A stretch of 64,000 nt of DNA from Meridianimaribacter flavus (GTDB lineage: Bacteria; Bacteroidota; Bacteroidia; Flavobacteriales; Flavobacteriaceae), in assembly GCF_004366715.1 (NCBI RefSeq), contig NZ_SOQZ01000003.1:129001-193000 (forward strand), written 5' to 3'. Positions 11,501-20,394 of the stretch are shown here, one piece after another. A program made the translations under genes and the position numbers. Positions within the stretch are counted from its first letter, which is position 1. Every line of letters begins with the position of its first letter. The notes below the pieces were generated by a model that worked only from the letters and a program-made list of their open reading frames with translations, made no database searches and was not told the DNA's origin.

Positions 11501-11527
11501 AAAGAGGGTAGAAATACCCTCTTTTTA
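11501..11527. terminator. Terminator-like hairpin with GAAA tetraloop
   Basis: A ten-base perfect stem AAAGAGGGTA / TACCCTCTTT closes a GAAA (GNRA) loop. T-rich runs lie on both strands, longer on the minus strand. It sits inside a divergent promoter region, where no terminator is expected. Confidence 0.75.
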
Positions 11528-11794
11528 TTGAAACGTTTTTTAACGTCATTAATTTTTTAAATCCCTCTAAAATAATAGCTAAAAAAGTTTCTTTATTTTC
11601 AATATATACTAAGTAAACATTGATAATTTACATTGAAAATAACTTTGATAAAAATATTGCTTTTAACTGATTTATAGAAATTATACTAAAGTAACTTATT
11701 AACAATCTGATTATATAATTGCTTGATATTCAATATTCATAAAGGTTTTTTGAAAAATATTCAGTGGAAAATTCTTATATAGTTTTCTATGGCA

Positions 11795-11802
11795 TACCTT
11801 TG
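11795..11802 (+). promoter_or_regulatory. Putative -7 box for the MATE gene
   Basis: TACCTTTG fits TAnnTTTG and lies 19 nt before the GTG start, leaving a short leader. No convincing TTG -33 element was found. Confidence 0.5.
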
Positions 11803-11821
11803 AAACCTCAAAAAAGCATAG

Positions 11822-13195
11822 GTGGTTTTATCTAATTATACTAAAGAATTCAAATACAACTGGAAACTTGCTGCTCCTGTAATGTTGGGCATGCTTGGAC
11901 ATACTTTTGTAAGTTTTATTGATAACATTATGGTTGGCCAATTAGGAACTGCTGAGTTGGCTGCAGTTTCACTTGGTAATAGCTTTATGTTTATTGCTAT
12001 GTCTTTAGGTATTGGGTTTTCAACAGCCATTACACCTCTTGTAGCTGAAGCTGATGCAGCCAATGATTTTAAAAATGGAAAATCGGCTTTTAAACATGGA
12101 TTGTTTTTATGTACAATACTAGGTATTTCATTGTTTTTAATGGTGTTTTTCGCTAAACCGCTTTTGTATTTAATGAAGCAACCTATTGAGGTAGTTGAGT
12201 TGGCAATTCCATATCTAAATTTGGTTGCCTTTTCTTTAATTCCGTTAGTAGTTTTTCAAGCATTTAAGCAGTTTAGTGATGGTTTGTCAATGACAAAATA
12301 TCCTATGTATGCTACATTGATAGCTAATATTGTAAATGTTGTTTTTAACTATTTGCTCATTTTTGGGAAATTTGGTTTTCCTGAGTTGGGTATTGTAGGA
12401 GCTGCTTATGGAACATTGATTTCGCGATTTGTAATGGTGGCGTTTATTTGGATATTATTGAGTAAAAAAGAAAAATCTAAAGCTTTTGTAACTAATATCA
12501 AGTTTTTTGTATTAGATAAACTAATGCTTAACAAACTGATTAATTTAGGAACACCTAGCGCAATGCAAATGTTTTTTGAAGTAGCCATTTTTACAGCAGC
12601 TATATGGTTGAGTGGTTTACTAGGTAAAAACCCACAAGCGGCAAACCAAATTGCACTTAACTTATCGTCAATGACATTTATGGTAGCAATGGGACTTAGT
12701 GTTGCTGCAATGGTGAGAGTAGGAAACCAAAAAGGCTTGAATAACTTTTTAGAACTACGCAGAATCGCCATTTCTATATTTTTATTGGCAACAATACTTG
12801 CTATTTGCTTTGGTATTTGCTTCTTTTTGTTTCACAATCATCTACCAAAACTGTATGTAGATTATGACGATGCTGTAAACCTTGTTGATAATACCGAAGT
12901 GGTTAGTATCGCGTCAACGCTTTTAATTGCAGCAGCAATTTTTCAAATAAGTGATAGTGTTCAAGTTGTTGTTTTAGGTGCTTTAAGAGGTTTGCAAGAT
13001 GTAAAAATACCAACTATAATTACCTTTATTTCGTATTGGGTTATTGGATTTCCTATAAGCTATTTTTTAGGGAAAGAAGAAGTCTATGGGAGTTTTGGTA
13101 TTTGGCTAGGGCTTTTAGCAGGTTTAACAACTGCAGCAATTTTATTGTATATTCGATTTAATTATTTAACTAACAAACTCATTAAAACAGCATAA
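11822..13195 (+). CDS. MATE family multidrug efflux transporter
   Basis: 457-residue inner-membrane protein with about 12 hydrophobic segments in two six-helix halves. It contains the N-terminal MATE signature APVMLGMLGHTFVSFIDNIMVGQLG. Family members export cationic compounds using H+ or Na+ gradients; the substrate is unknown. A GTG start is chosen because the -7 box at 11795-11802 leaves little room for anything longer. The next gene starts 2 nt after its stop, and the PAP2 gene follows that, suggesting a three-gene transcript. Confidence 0.92.
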   Translation: MVLSNYTKEFKYNWKLAAPVMLGMLGHTFVSFIDNIMVGQLGTAELAAVSLGNSFMFIAMSLGIGFSTAITPLVAEADAANDFKNGKSAFKHGLFLCTILGISLFLMVFFAKPLLYLMKQPIEVVELAIPYLNLVAFSLIPLVVFQAFKQFSDGLSMTKYPMYATLIANIVNVVFNYLLIFGKFGFPELGIVGAAYGTLISRFVMVAFIWILLSKKEKSKAFVTNIKFFVLDKLMLNKLINLGTPSAMQMFFEVAIFTAAIWLSGLLGKNPQAANQIALNLSSMTFMVAMGLSVAAMVRVGNQKGLNNFLELRRIAISIFLLATILAICFGICFFLFHNHLPKLYVDYDDAVNLVDNTEVVSIASTLLIAAAIFQISDSVQVVVLGALRGLQDVKIPTIITFISYWVIGFPISYFLGKEEVYGSFGIWLGLLAGLTTAAILLYIRFNYLTNKLIKTA

Positions 13196-13197
13196 TT

Positions 13198-13425
13198 ATG
13201 GAACTGCCTAAATTTATACTTGGAGACAATACCCAATTTCCTAATGCTATATATATTATTCATACCGATTTTCCTAGGTTTATTATTAATTTAGAAAATG
13301 ATGAGGTAGAATGGTTAGAAGAATTTGATGAACACGATCAAAGAGAATTAGAGTCTGAAATTGAAAACTTAATTCAGGCAGCTACCGATTTTTACGATAG
13401 CGAAATAGAACAATACAACGATTAG
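13198..13425 (+). CDS. Small acidic protein of unknown function
   Basis: 75 residues, rich in Asp and Glu (for example EWLEEFDEHDQRELESEIENLI), with no signal peptide or membrane segment. I recognise it only as a small conserved-type flavobacterial hypothetical protein. It is placed tightly between the MATE gene (2-nt gap) and the PAP2 gene (0-nt gap, TAG followed by ATG), so it is likely translated from the same message. Confidence 0.75.
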   Translation: MELPKFILGDNTQFPNAIYIIHTDFPRFIINLENDEVEWLEEFDEHDQRELESEIENLIQAATDFYDSEIEQYND

Positions 13426-13995
13426 ATGATAGACCAATTAATAGAATACGATAAAGAATTATTCCTGTTTTTAAACAATTTAGGCGTTGAGTCTTGGGAT
13501 GGATTTTGGATGTTTTATACCACAAAATTTTACTGGATTCCTCTTTATGCCATTTTACTATACTTAATGTTTAAAAACCACGATCGAAAAACGTTTTTAA
13601 TAACTATTTTGGTTGTAGCACTTATGGTGTCTTTTACTGACCAAGTTACCAACTTATTTAAATATGGCTTTGAACGTTTTAGACCTTGCCATGACGAGAC
13701 CGTAAATTCATTAATGCGATTGGTAAAACCTTCTTGTGGTGGTAGATATGGTTTTTTCTCAGGTCATGCCTCTAACTCAATGGCTGTAGCTGTATTTACA
13801 GGTTTAATGTTAAAACATAAATACAAGTATCTTATCTTTTTAATGCTATTTTGGGCAGCAGCAATGGCTTACAGTAGAGTGTATATAGGAGTGCATTTTC
13901 CGTTGGATATTTTCTGCGGAATGATTTTTGGCGCGCTATCAGGTTTTGGGTTTTATAAACTCAATAAGTACTTAGCTAAACGCTTTACTTCTTAG
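13426..13995 (+). CDS. PAP2 family membrane phosphatase
   Basis: 189 residues with several membrane helices. All three phosphatase motifs are present: K79-x6-R86-P87, S112-G113-H114, and S150-R151-x5-H157-x3-D161. Such enzymes dephosphorylate undecaprenyl pyrophosphate, phosphatidate or lipid A. The next module on the opposite strand (GT2, LAB_N, GT39) hints at a lipid-carrier or lipid A role, but this is inference. Its 3' end overlaps the convergent GT39 gene by 11 nt. Confidence 0.9.
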   Translation: MIDQLIEYDKELFLFLNNLGVESWDGFWMFYTTKFYWIPLYAILLYLMFKNHDRKTFLITILVVALMVSFTDQVTNLFKYGFERFRPCHDETVNSLMRLVKPSCGGRYGFFSGHASNSMAVAVFTGLMLKHKYKYLIFLMLFWAAAMAYSRVYIGVHFPLDIFCGMIFGALSGFGFYKLNKYLAKRFTS

Positions 13996-15619
13996 TAAGA
14001 ATATAATAGGTGTTTACCAATCGTCCTCTATAACTTTTACTGTCTTTAGCTGAAGTGTTGAGGTCATAAGTAGCAACTTTTTCAATGTGGTATTTAGCGA
14101 GTAAGAGTTCTTGATGTTCAGGGCTTATACCATTAGCAAGCATCCCAAACACTGGTTCGTCAGGAAAATTTATTGTGCCATCTTCTTGAGTTATATTTGG
14201 GATTTTATCACCAAACTGCCAAATCATTTCAGGTGAGATATAATTAAAACCATACACGTTTATAGCTTCTTTTTTAGTGTCTTCTTTTAAGTTTGAAATA
14301 GGTTTGTAATTATTGTCTATTAAAGCTGTTGAAAGCGGTAAACCAGATATTAATAATGCAGCAAAAAAGAAAATAGTGAGGTAAAATACCTTTTCCATGT
14401 TTTTTAGTTTCAACTGAACAAAAATTAGTACACTTAATAAAACTAAGGTTATGGAAGCTATGGCAAAAGGAAACATATAACCCGAAAGCTTTTCGCCTAA
14501 AAATAAATAACCTACAATAGGAAACGCTAAACCAATTAAGGCTATAAGTCCAAAATTAAAATACACAGGTATAGTTTCGCGCTTGTCCTTTAAACCTTTA
14601 AAGCATCTTATGAGATATTCAATATAAAAACCAGTGTTAATAGCTAAAGGAATTAAAACAGGCATTAGGTATCTTGATTTTTTCTCAGGAATTAATGAAA
14701 GCAAAATAACAGCAGCAATGGTCCAAATAAAACTAAACCTATAGGCTTTAGTATTACTCACTCTTCGCTTTAAATAGGGATATAATAAGCTAATAAAAGC
14801 AGGGGTAGTCCAAATTCCGCTTTGTGTAAAAAAGCTCCAGTAATAGTAAAATGGTCTTATATTGTAACTAGACCAATTTCCTGTTTCTCGTTCAGCAATC
14901 GCAGTAAAGGTTGCAGGATCGTTAACTCTTACATACAAGTACCACCAACCGCCAACTATGAGTCCAATGATTAAAAAAGCTAATAATGGTAATATCTGTT
15001 TTTTTATAGCAGTGAATTTAAAAGCCATTCCATAAGCAATTAAAAAAGGCAGTAATAAGGCATAAAAAGAAACTGGACCTTTACAAAGTATTGAGCATCC
15101 TAAAAACAAACCAGCTAAAAGAATTGCTTTGAAATTGTTTGGAGTGCCTTGTAAGTATTGAAATAGAAAATAAATAGCCATTAACATAAACCCATGAGTA
15201 AAAATATCCCATGGAGCTTCAATACTAATTCCAATAACATAAAAGGAAGTCACTACAATTAAAGCATTAATTAAACTGTGGTTTTTATTATTTAAAAGTT
15301 TATTAGAAAGTAAGTAGGTAAAAACACCTGTGATTGCTATAAATATAATAGCAGGAAAGCGAATAGCTAGTAGGTTTTTTATTCCAAAAATCATCCCAAA
15401 AAAAGCAACTAACCAAGTTGGTAAAGGAGGCTTTTCATATCTGGCTTCACCATTCATGGTTGTAAGGAGCCAATTACCATCTGTTAGCATTTCTCTGGCA
15501 GTGATAAAATTACGTGCTTCCATAATGCTTACTGAAAGATATTGCACACCAAACGCTAACATTATTAGGACAAGAATTGTTATGGTAAGTATAGGGTTAT
15601 GCTGTAGTTTCTTTAGCAT
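13985..15619 (-). CDS. GT39/ArnT-like membrane glycosyltransferase
   Basis: 544 residues, polytopic. The N-terminal loop contains the acidic ArnT/PMT-type motif region (ISIMEARNFITAREML, then GEARYEKPPLPTWL). These enzymes transfer a sugar from an undecaprenyl- or dolichyl-phosphate carrier on the outer face of the inner membrane, for example 4-amino-arabinose to lipid A or mannose to proteins. It is the last gene of a tight minus-strand operon and overlaps the LAB_N gene by 23 nt. The upstream GT2 could supply its lipid-linked sugar donor. The actual sugar and acceptor are unknown. Confidence 0.87.
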   Translation of the reverse strand: MLKKLQHNPILTITILVLIMLAFGVQYLSVSIMEARNFITAREMLTDGNWLLTTMNGEARYEKPPLPTWLVAFFGMIFGIKNLLAIRFPAIIFIAITGVFTYLLSNKLLNNKNHSLINALIVVTSFYVIGISIEAPWDIFTHGFMLMAIYFLFQYLQGTPNNFKAILLAGLFLGCSILCKGPVSFYALLLPFLIAYGMAFKFTAIKKQILPLLAFLIIGLIVGGWWYLYVRVNDPATFTAIAERETGNWSSYNIRPFYYYWSFFTQSGIWTTPAFISLLYPYLKRRVSNTKAYRFSFIWTIAAVILLSLIPEKKSRYLMPVLIPLAINTGFYIEYLIRCFKGLKDKRETIPVYFNFGLIALIGLAFPIVGYLFLGEKLSGYMFPFAIASITLVLLSVLIFVQLKLKNMEKVFYLTIFFFAALLISGLPLSTALIDNNYKPISNLKEDTKKEAINVYGFNYISPEMIWQFGDKIPNITQEDGTINFPDEPVFGMLANGISPEHQELLLAKYHIEKVATYDLNTSAKDSKSYRGRLVNTYYILTKK

Positions 15620-16235
15620 TTGATTTTTTTATTAAGAATAAATTTCTGGCATAGATCATTAAACCAAGACCATGACCTATAAATAACACAGGATCTCTTC
15701 TGTAAACGGCATAAATAAGAATTAGCAAAGAACCTATTAAGCTCAACATCCAAAATCCAAAAGGAAGAGACGATTGCTTTTTGCGTTCAGAATAAATCCA
15801 TTGGTAAATAAACCTAAACGTGAAAATAATTTGAGATACAATACCTAAGGTTAACAACCAGGTTGGAATAGCTTCATTTTTGAATAAAACATCTCTATCA
15901 ATAACATTGTTGTTAAAGTAATATATGGCAATTAGAGTAGGAGCACCAAGTAAAATGTATTGCATTACTCTTGGGAATTTCTCCCATTCGCCTTGTAATT
16001 GCAAATTGCGTATATAAATAAAATAGGTTAACCCTTGTCCTAGCATAATGGCAAAATCATCTCTAAGGTAGCCATATATAAAGAGTAAAAAAGAGGCAAT
16101 TAAGCTTAAGGTCCAAAATAAGGTTGGAGTTATTACTTTTTGGTGTTTCTCAGAAGTTATCCATTGTATTATTAAGCGCGAAGAGAATAAAATCTGAGCG
16201 ATAAAACCTATGCAATATATCAACCAATCGTTCAT
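15597..16235 (-). CDS. Duplicated LAB_N (lipid-A-disaccharide synthase N-terminal-like) membrane protein
   Basis: 212 residues made of two similar halves, each a LAB_N domain of about 70 residues. Residues about 8-80 (FIAQILFSSRLIIQWITSEK ... YIRNL) match about 130-205 (IVSQIIFTFRFIYQWIYSER ... YARNL). Each half has three membrane helices and the R-x-(I/Y)-(I/Y)-QW-I-x-SE signature. Function is not established; LAB_N proteins often accompany lipid A or glycolipid genes. It overlaps GT39 downstream and abuts the GT2 gene upstream with one shared base. Confidence 0.87.
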   Translation of the reverse strand: MNDWLIYCIGFIAQILFSSRLIIQWITSEKHQKVITPTLFWTLSLIASFLLFIYGYLRDDFAIMLGQGLTYFIYIRNLQLQGEWEKFPRVMQYILLGAPTLIAIYYFNNNVIDRDVLFKNEAIPTWLLTLGIVSQIIFTFRFIYQWIYSERKKQSSLPFGFWMLSLIGSLLILIYAVYRRDPVLFIGHGLGLMIYARNLFLIKKSNAKETTA

Positions 16236-16948
16236 TAACCTTGTTTAGAAACTGTATAGTTGATGTACTTTTTTTTCATCCATAAGTAAGCAAAACAATC
16301 CATAAGTGGTCCAAGTAATCGGTTCCATAAACCAAATTTTGCAGTACCAGCAATTCTTGGAAAATGACGTACAGGAATTTGGGTAACCTTACCGTTTTGC
16401 AATAATATCATTGCTGGTAAAAAACGATGTAAACCCTTAAACATAGGAATACGCTTAGCATATTCGGTTTTAATAACTTTTAAAGGACAACCAGTATCAT
16501 CCATTCCGTCTTTGGTAAAAGCTCTTCTAATACCATTAGCAATTTTAGACGACATGTTTTTTACAAAACTATCTTTTCGGTCTGCTCTTACACCAGTTAC
16601 TAAATCGTAAGTGTCAATATGTTTTAAAAGTAAATTAAAATCTTCAGGAGCAGTTTGTAAATCAGAATCTATATAACCTACAAGTTCAGTGTCAGCATAA
16701 TCAAACCCAGCTTTTATAGCAGCACTTAAACCTCTATTAGCTTCAAACAAAATGTAGTTGAAAGCAGCGTTTCTATTGCAAATATCTTCAATAAGTTGCT
16801 GACTGCTATCTTTTGAGCCATCATTTACAAATAAAATTTTTGTAGGTAAGGAAGCGATTTTCGTGTAAGCTAGTAGTTCCTTTTCAACTCTCTCTAAATT
16901 ATCTTCTTCATTATAAACAGGAACTATGATAGTGAATTTGTAATTCAT
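16235..16948 (-). CDS. GT2 polyprenyl-phosphate glycosyltransferase (ArnC/DPM1-like)
   Basis: 237 residues with a GT-A fold. Motifs are IIVPVYNEEDNLERV at the N terminus, FVNDGSKDSS, and the metal-binding DSD in YIDSDLQTAPED. Dolichyl-phosphate-mannose-synthase-type enzymes place one sugar on a polyprenyl phosphate on the cytoplasmic face. There is no C-terminal membrane domain, consistent with the soluble DPM1-like type. It is first in the GT2-LAB_N-GT39 operon. A TAnnTTTG box on the minus strand (16969-16976, TACTTTTG) is a candidate promoter. Confidence 0.9.
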   Translation of the reverse strand: MNYKFTIIVPVYNEEDNLERVEKELLAYTKIASLPTKILFVNDGSKDSSQQLIEDICNRNAAFNYILFEANRGLSAAIKAGFDYADTELVGYIDSDLQTAPEDFNLLLKHIDTYDLVTGVRADRKDSFVKNMSSKIANGIRRAFTKDGMDDTGCPLKVIKTEYAKRIPMFKGLHRFLPAMILLQNGKVTQIPVRHFPRIAGTAKFGLWNRLLGPLMDCFAYLWMKKKYINYTVSKQG

Positions 16949-17049
16949 CTGTTAAAAGTTAGTTGCTACAAAAGTATTGTTTTTTAACTAAACTGAAATT
17001 ATTCTTTTTAATGGAATAATTGTTAATTTGCAATCTCTAAACTAATAAA

Positions 17050-17991
17050 ATGAAAATACTTGTTACAGGAGCTGTCGGTTTTATTGGCTCTCACACAGCT
17101 GAAAGACTTAAAGCTTTAGGGCATGATGTTTTAGGAATTGATAATTTTAATGATTATTACAGTCTGGAATTAAAGCAATTAAATGCTGATGCTTTAACCC
17201 AAAAAGGCATTTCAATCTTGAAAAAAGATTTAAGAGATTCTGACCTTGCTGAAGTGTTACCTAAAGACATCGACTATATTTTTCACTATGCTGCTCAACC
17301 AGGTATTTCATCAACTTCTACGTTTGAAGACTATTTTAGCAATAATATAATAGCGACTAAAAATTTAATGGATTACGCTTTACAGTGTAACAACCTTAAA
17401 TTATTTGTAAATATTGGAACCTCTTCAATTTATGGTTTAGAAGCGACTTTCCCTGAAAGTATTGCGCCAAAACCAGCATCTCACTATGGTGTTACTAAAT
17501 TAGCTGCTGAGCAGTTAGTACTTCAAAAAAGTAGAGAAAAGCAATTAAAATCATGCTCATTAAGGTTGTATTCTGTTATTGGTCCAAGAGAGCGTCCTGA
17601 AAAAATGTACACAAAACTCATAGATTTAGGGTTGAAGGACGAAGCGTTTCCGTTGTATGAAGGCAGTGATAAACACCTTAGAAGTTTTACTTACGTAGGC
17701 GACATTGTAGATGGTGTAGTGAGTGTAATTGGTAATGAAGATAAGGTCAATGGTGAAATCATTAATCTAGGAACTGAGGTAGAACACACCACTCAAGAAG
17801 GTATTGAAGCTGTTGAAGCTGTTTTAGGTAAGTCTATAAAAATTAATGTCATCCCTAAGCGTCCTGGAGACCAATTGCGTACTAAAGCAAATATCGATAA
17901 AGCAAGAAAGTTGTTGAACTACAATCCGCAAACTACATTGTTAGAAGCTGTAAAAGCTCAAGTAGAATGGTTTAAAGCCAATTTTTCATAA
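17050..17991 (+). CDS. NAD-dependent epimerase/dehydratase (extended SDR)
   Basis: 313 residues. A Rossmann start TGAVGFIGSH binds NAD, and the catalytic SDR pair is in HYGVTKLAAE with an upstream SSIYG serine. The overall pattern (DNFNDYYSLELKQLN, then RLYSVIGPRERPE) is like UDP-glucuronate 4-epimerases and related nucleotide-sugar epimerases. The substrate is not certain. It is divergent from the GT2 operon and could supply its sugar nucleotide. The last few bases overlap the convergent meaB gene. Confidence 0.88.
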   Translation: MKILVTGAVGFIGSHTAERLKALGHDVLGIDNFNDYYSLELKQLNADALTQKGISILKKDLRDSDLAEVLPKDIDYIFHYAAQPGISSTSTFEDYFSNNIIATKNLMDYALQCNNLKLFVNIGTSSIYGLEATFPESIAPKPASHYGVTKLAAEQLVLQKSREKQLKSCSLRLYSVIGPRERPEKMYTKLIDLGLKDEAFPLYEGSDKHLRSFTYVGDIVDGVVSVIGNEDKVNGEIINLGTEVEHTTQEGIEAVEAVLGKSIKINVIPKRPGDQLRTKANIDKARKLLNYNPQTTLLEAVKAQVEWFKANFS

Positions 17992-19062
17992 ACTCAATAT
18001 ATATTCTGCAGCAGCAAATGGAGTGGTTTTACCATTTTCTATAAGTTCAAGCTGAGATTTGAGTGCTTCTTTTATTTTTGAATCTCCAAAGAAATCAGAT
18101 TTTAAACGGTCTTCAATTGTTTGTAGTAGCCAAAATTTATTTTGTTCGTTTCTATGATGTTCAAAATAATTGTTCTTTTGGGTTGCTTCAACATAGTCAT
18201 TTATAATATCCCAAATAGTGTCAATACCTTCTTGTTGTAAAGCACTACATAGTGTGACTTTTGGTTGCCAACCAGAAGCTTTAGCAGGATATAAATGCAA
18301 TGCTCTATTAAATTCTACTTTGGCAATTTTAGCAGCTTTTAGGTTGTCTCCATCTGCTTTATTAATAACAATGGTATCTGCCATTTCAATAATACCACGT
18401 TTAATACCTTGAAGTTCATCACCAGCTCCTGCAAGTTTTAACAGTAGAAAAAAGTCTACCATACTATGAACAGCAGTTTCACTTTGACCAACACCAACCG
18501 TTTCAATAATAATGGTGTCAAAACCTGCTGCTTCACATAAAATAATAGTTTCTCTAGTTTTTCTGGCAACACCACCTAACGAGGAACCAGAAGGAGAAGG
18601 TCGTATAAAAGCATTTGGGTCTTTTACCAAATCTTCCATTCGAGTTTTGTCTCCCAAAATGCTGCCTTTGGTTAAGCTACTACTAGGGTCAACTGCCAAA
18701 ACAGCTACTTTTTTACCATTTGTTGTGAGTTGCGAACCAAAAGCTTCAATAAACGTGCTTTTACCAACTCCAGGAACTCCTGTTATACCTATTCTTACTG
18801 ATTTGTTGGCATAAGGCAAACAGTGTTTTATAATAGTATTGGCTTTTTCTAAATGTAAAGGGTTAGAGCTCTCTACCAAAGTTATGGCTCTGCTTAAATA
18901 CGTAATGTCACCTTTTATAATACCTTGAGCCAATGCTTCGGCAGAAGGTTGATGACGCCTTCGCTTTTTTATGGTTTCAATAGAATCCTTGTTTGTAATT
19001 TCAGACTCTGAAACTCCTTTCTTTTCGTGTAAAGCAGACGATGATTTAGTGTTCTTAGCCAA
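17986..19062 (-). CDS. meaB: Methylmalonyl-CoA mutase-associated GTPase MeaB
   Basis: 358 residues. SIMIBI-class P-loop GTPase with Walker A GVPGVGKS (residues 95-102), preceded by the typical IGIT strand. Further family segments are AVDPSSSLTKGSILGDKTRM, ETVGVGQSE and NKADGD. MeaB/ArgK protects and reloads adenosylcobalamin-dependent methylmalonyl-CoA mutase. The mutase is not in this window, but a PduO-type adenosyltransferase that makes its cofactor is (30006-30581). Confidence 0.95.
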   Translation of the reverse strand: MAKNTKSSSALHEKKGVSESEITNKDSIETIKKRRRHQPSAEALAQGIIKGDITYLSRAITLVESSNPLHLEKANTIIKHCLPYANKSVRIGITGVPGVGKSTFIEAFGSQLTTNGKKVAVLAVDPSSSLTKGSILGDKTRMEDLVKDPNAFIRPSPSGSSLGGVARKTRETIILCEAAGFDTIIIETVGVGQSETAVHSMVDFFLLLKLAGAGDELQGIKRGIIEMADTIVINKADGDNLKAAKIAKVEFNRALHLYPAKASGWQPKVTLCSALQQEGIDTIWDIINDYVEATQKNNYFEHHRNEQNKFWLLQTIEDRLKSDFFGDSKIKEALKSQLELIENGKTTPFAAAEYILSL

Positions 19063-19079
19063 GTTATAATGTCTTACCT

Positions 19080-19655
19080 TTATTCAATTGAATCTTTGAT
19101 TACAGTTAAAGGTACGGCAATTTTTGTTTTATCCCAAGCCATTGTAAGGTGAAGGTCACCTGTAGTATTATCAAAACCAATGGTAAATTGTTCAACAGTA
19201 GTGTTGAGCTCTTCAGTAGGAACTTCAATTTCAAGTATATCGTGTTGAGGTTCTCTCATTGGCTTCATTTGCTCATCAACTCCCCATGGATATAGTTTTT
19301 TATTAAAAATGACTTGCCAAGAGCTGTCTTTTGGTACTGTCCAAAGCGTGTAAATGCCTTTAGGTATAGCAATTCCTTTTACATAAAGCGATTTGTTGGT
19401 TTCAAAAGTTGTCGCTTCATTGGCTCCTGTTCGCCATACTTGGTTATAAGGTACAAGTCCGCCAAAAATTTCCCTTCCTTTTTTTGAAGGTCTGTTGTAA
19501 AACACTTCAACTTGTAAATCGTTGAGTTTGTATTCTACATTATCTTTTGGACTCAAGCGTTTAGAAAAAATATTTTCAACAAAATAAGAGTATAAAAATA
19601 GTCCTACAGCGACTAAAGTTAAAACAATAAGGATTCGTTTTAAAAACGTGTTCAT
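19080..19655 (-). CDS. DUF2911 membrane-anchored protein
   Basis: 191 residues with one N-terminal membrane segment (about 8-25) that may be an uncleaved signal anchor. The remainder is a DUF2911 domain with the typical VEVFYNRPSKKGREIFGGLVP and VWRTGANEATTFET segments. Function unknown; the domain is frequent in Bacteroidota. It is 17 nt upstream of meaB on the same strand and may be co-transcribed. Confidence 0.85.
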   Translation of the reverse strand: MNTFLKRILIVLTLVAVGLFLYSYFVENIFSKRLSPKDNVEYKLNDLQVEVFYNRPSKKGREIFGGLVPYNQVWRTGANEATTFETNKSLYVKGIAIPKGIYTLWTVPKDSSWQVIFNKKLYPWGVDEQMKPMREPQHDILEIEVPTEELNTTVEQFTIGFDNTTGDLHLTMAWDKTKIAVPLTVIKDSIE

Positions 19656-19842
19656 ACCTAAAAATTCGAATTTTAAAATTAAGTGCTAAAGATATATCAA
19701 AAACAACTAAAGACTATCTATTTAACGTTCATTTATAATAATTTGGTGTCATTTTAAAAAAAAGAGGTAAATTTTGCAACACTGTATGTTTTGTATCGTC
19801 TTTATAGAGAACTAAACCAATAACCAAAAGATCAACTAACGC

Positions 19843-20394
19843 ATGTTTCAAGTTGAAATTATTGAAAAATGCAAGCAAAATAATCGTGCTGCACAACTAC
19901 AAATTTACAATCAGTATTGTGATGGTATGTATGCTGTGGCAATGCGATTTGTAAAGGACTCTATGGAAGCTGAAGATATCGTTCAGGAAGCCTTTATAAA
20001 AGCTTTTGCTAAACTACATCAATACAAAGCAGAGGTTACTTTTGGAGCTTGGTTAAAACGTATTGTTATCAATAAAAGTATCGATTTACTTAAATCCAAA
20101 AAACAGCATTTGTTGCAGTTGGAAGAGGTGCACCTAAAGGTAGTTGATGATAATGATGACAACTGGTTTGTTGAAGATACAATAACACTAGACGAAGTAA
20201 AAGAAGCTATAAAAAAGCTGCCAGAAAAGTATAAATACGTAGTTATGCTGTATTTGGTTGAAGGATACGACCATCAGGAAATATCTGAAATTTTAAGTAT
20301 TAGCGAAGTCGCTTCTCGAACGCAACTGTCTAGAGGAAAAGTAAAATTAAAAGAACTGTTAACACTAACAAGTAATGGCACAACAAGATATTAG
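19843..20394 (+). CDS. ECF-type RNA polymerase sigma factor
   Basis: 183 residues. Sigma region 2 lies near the N terminus (MRFVKDSMEAEDIVQEAFIKAF). Region 4 is at the C terminus (LPEKYKYVVMLYLVEGYDHQEISEILSIS), with the helix-turn-helix for -35-type recognition. Regions 1 and 3 are absent, as in ECF sigmas. It overlaps by 20 nt a gene for a single-pass membrane protein, the arrangement usual for a sigma/anti-sigma pair. The secreted repeat protein downstream may be its target. Confidence 0.93.
   Translation: MFQVEIIEKCKQNNRAAQLQIYNQYCDGMYAVAMRFVKDSMEAEDIVQEAFIKAFAKLHQYKAEVTFGAWLKRIVINKSIDLLKSKKQHLLQLEEVHLKVVDDNDDNWFVEDTITLDEVKEAIKKLPEKYKYVVMLYLVEGYDHQEISEILSISEVASRTQLSRGKVKLKELLTLTSNGTTRY

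Larger units (their letters stand above)
11414..11821. other. 408-nt divergent intergenic region
   Basis: AT-rich region between the starts of the PD40 gene (minus) and the MATE gene (plus). It contains a strong terminator-like hairpin at 11501-11527 that neither flanking gene explains, a weak hairpin near 11533-11546, and a -7 box before the MATE gene. A 31-codon open frame from 11469 runs through the hairpin and is not believed to be a gene. No protein or tRNA gene was seen. Confidence 0.6.

Noticed and set aside
11469-11564. 31-codon frame in the divergent gap
   Set aside because: It reads through the terminator hairpin, and its composition is like the AT-rich background.
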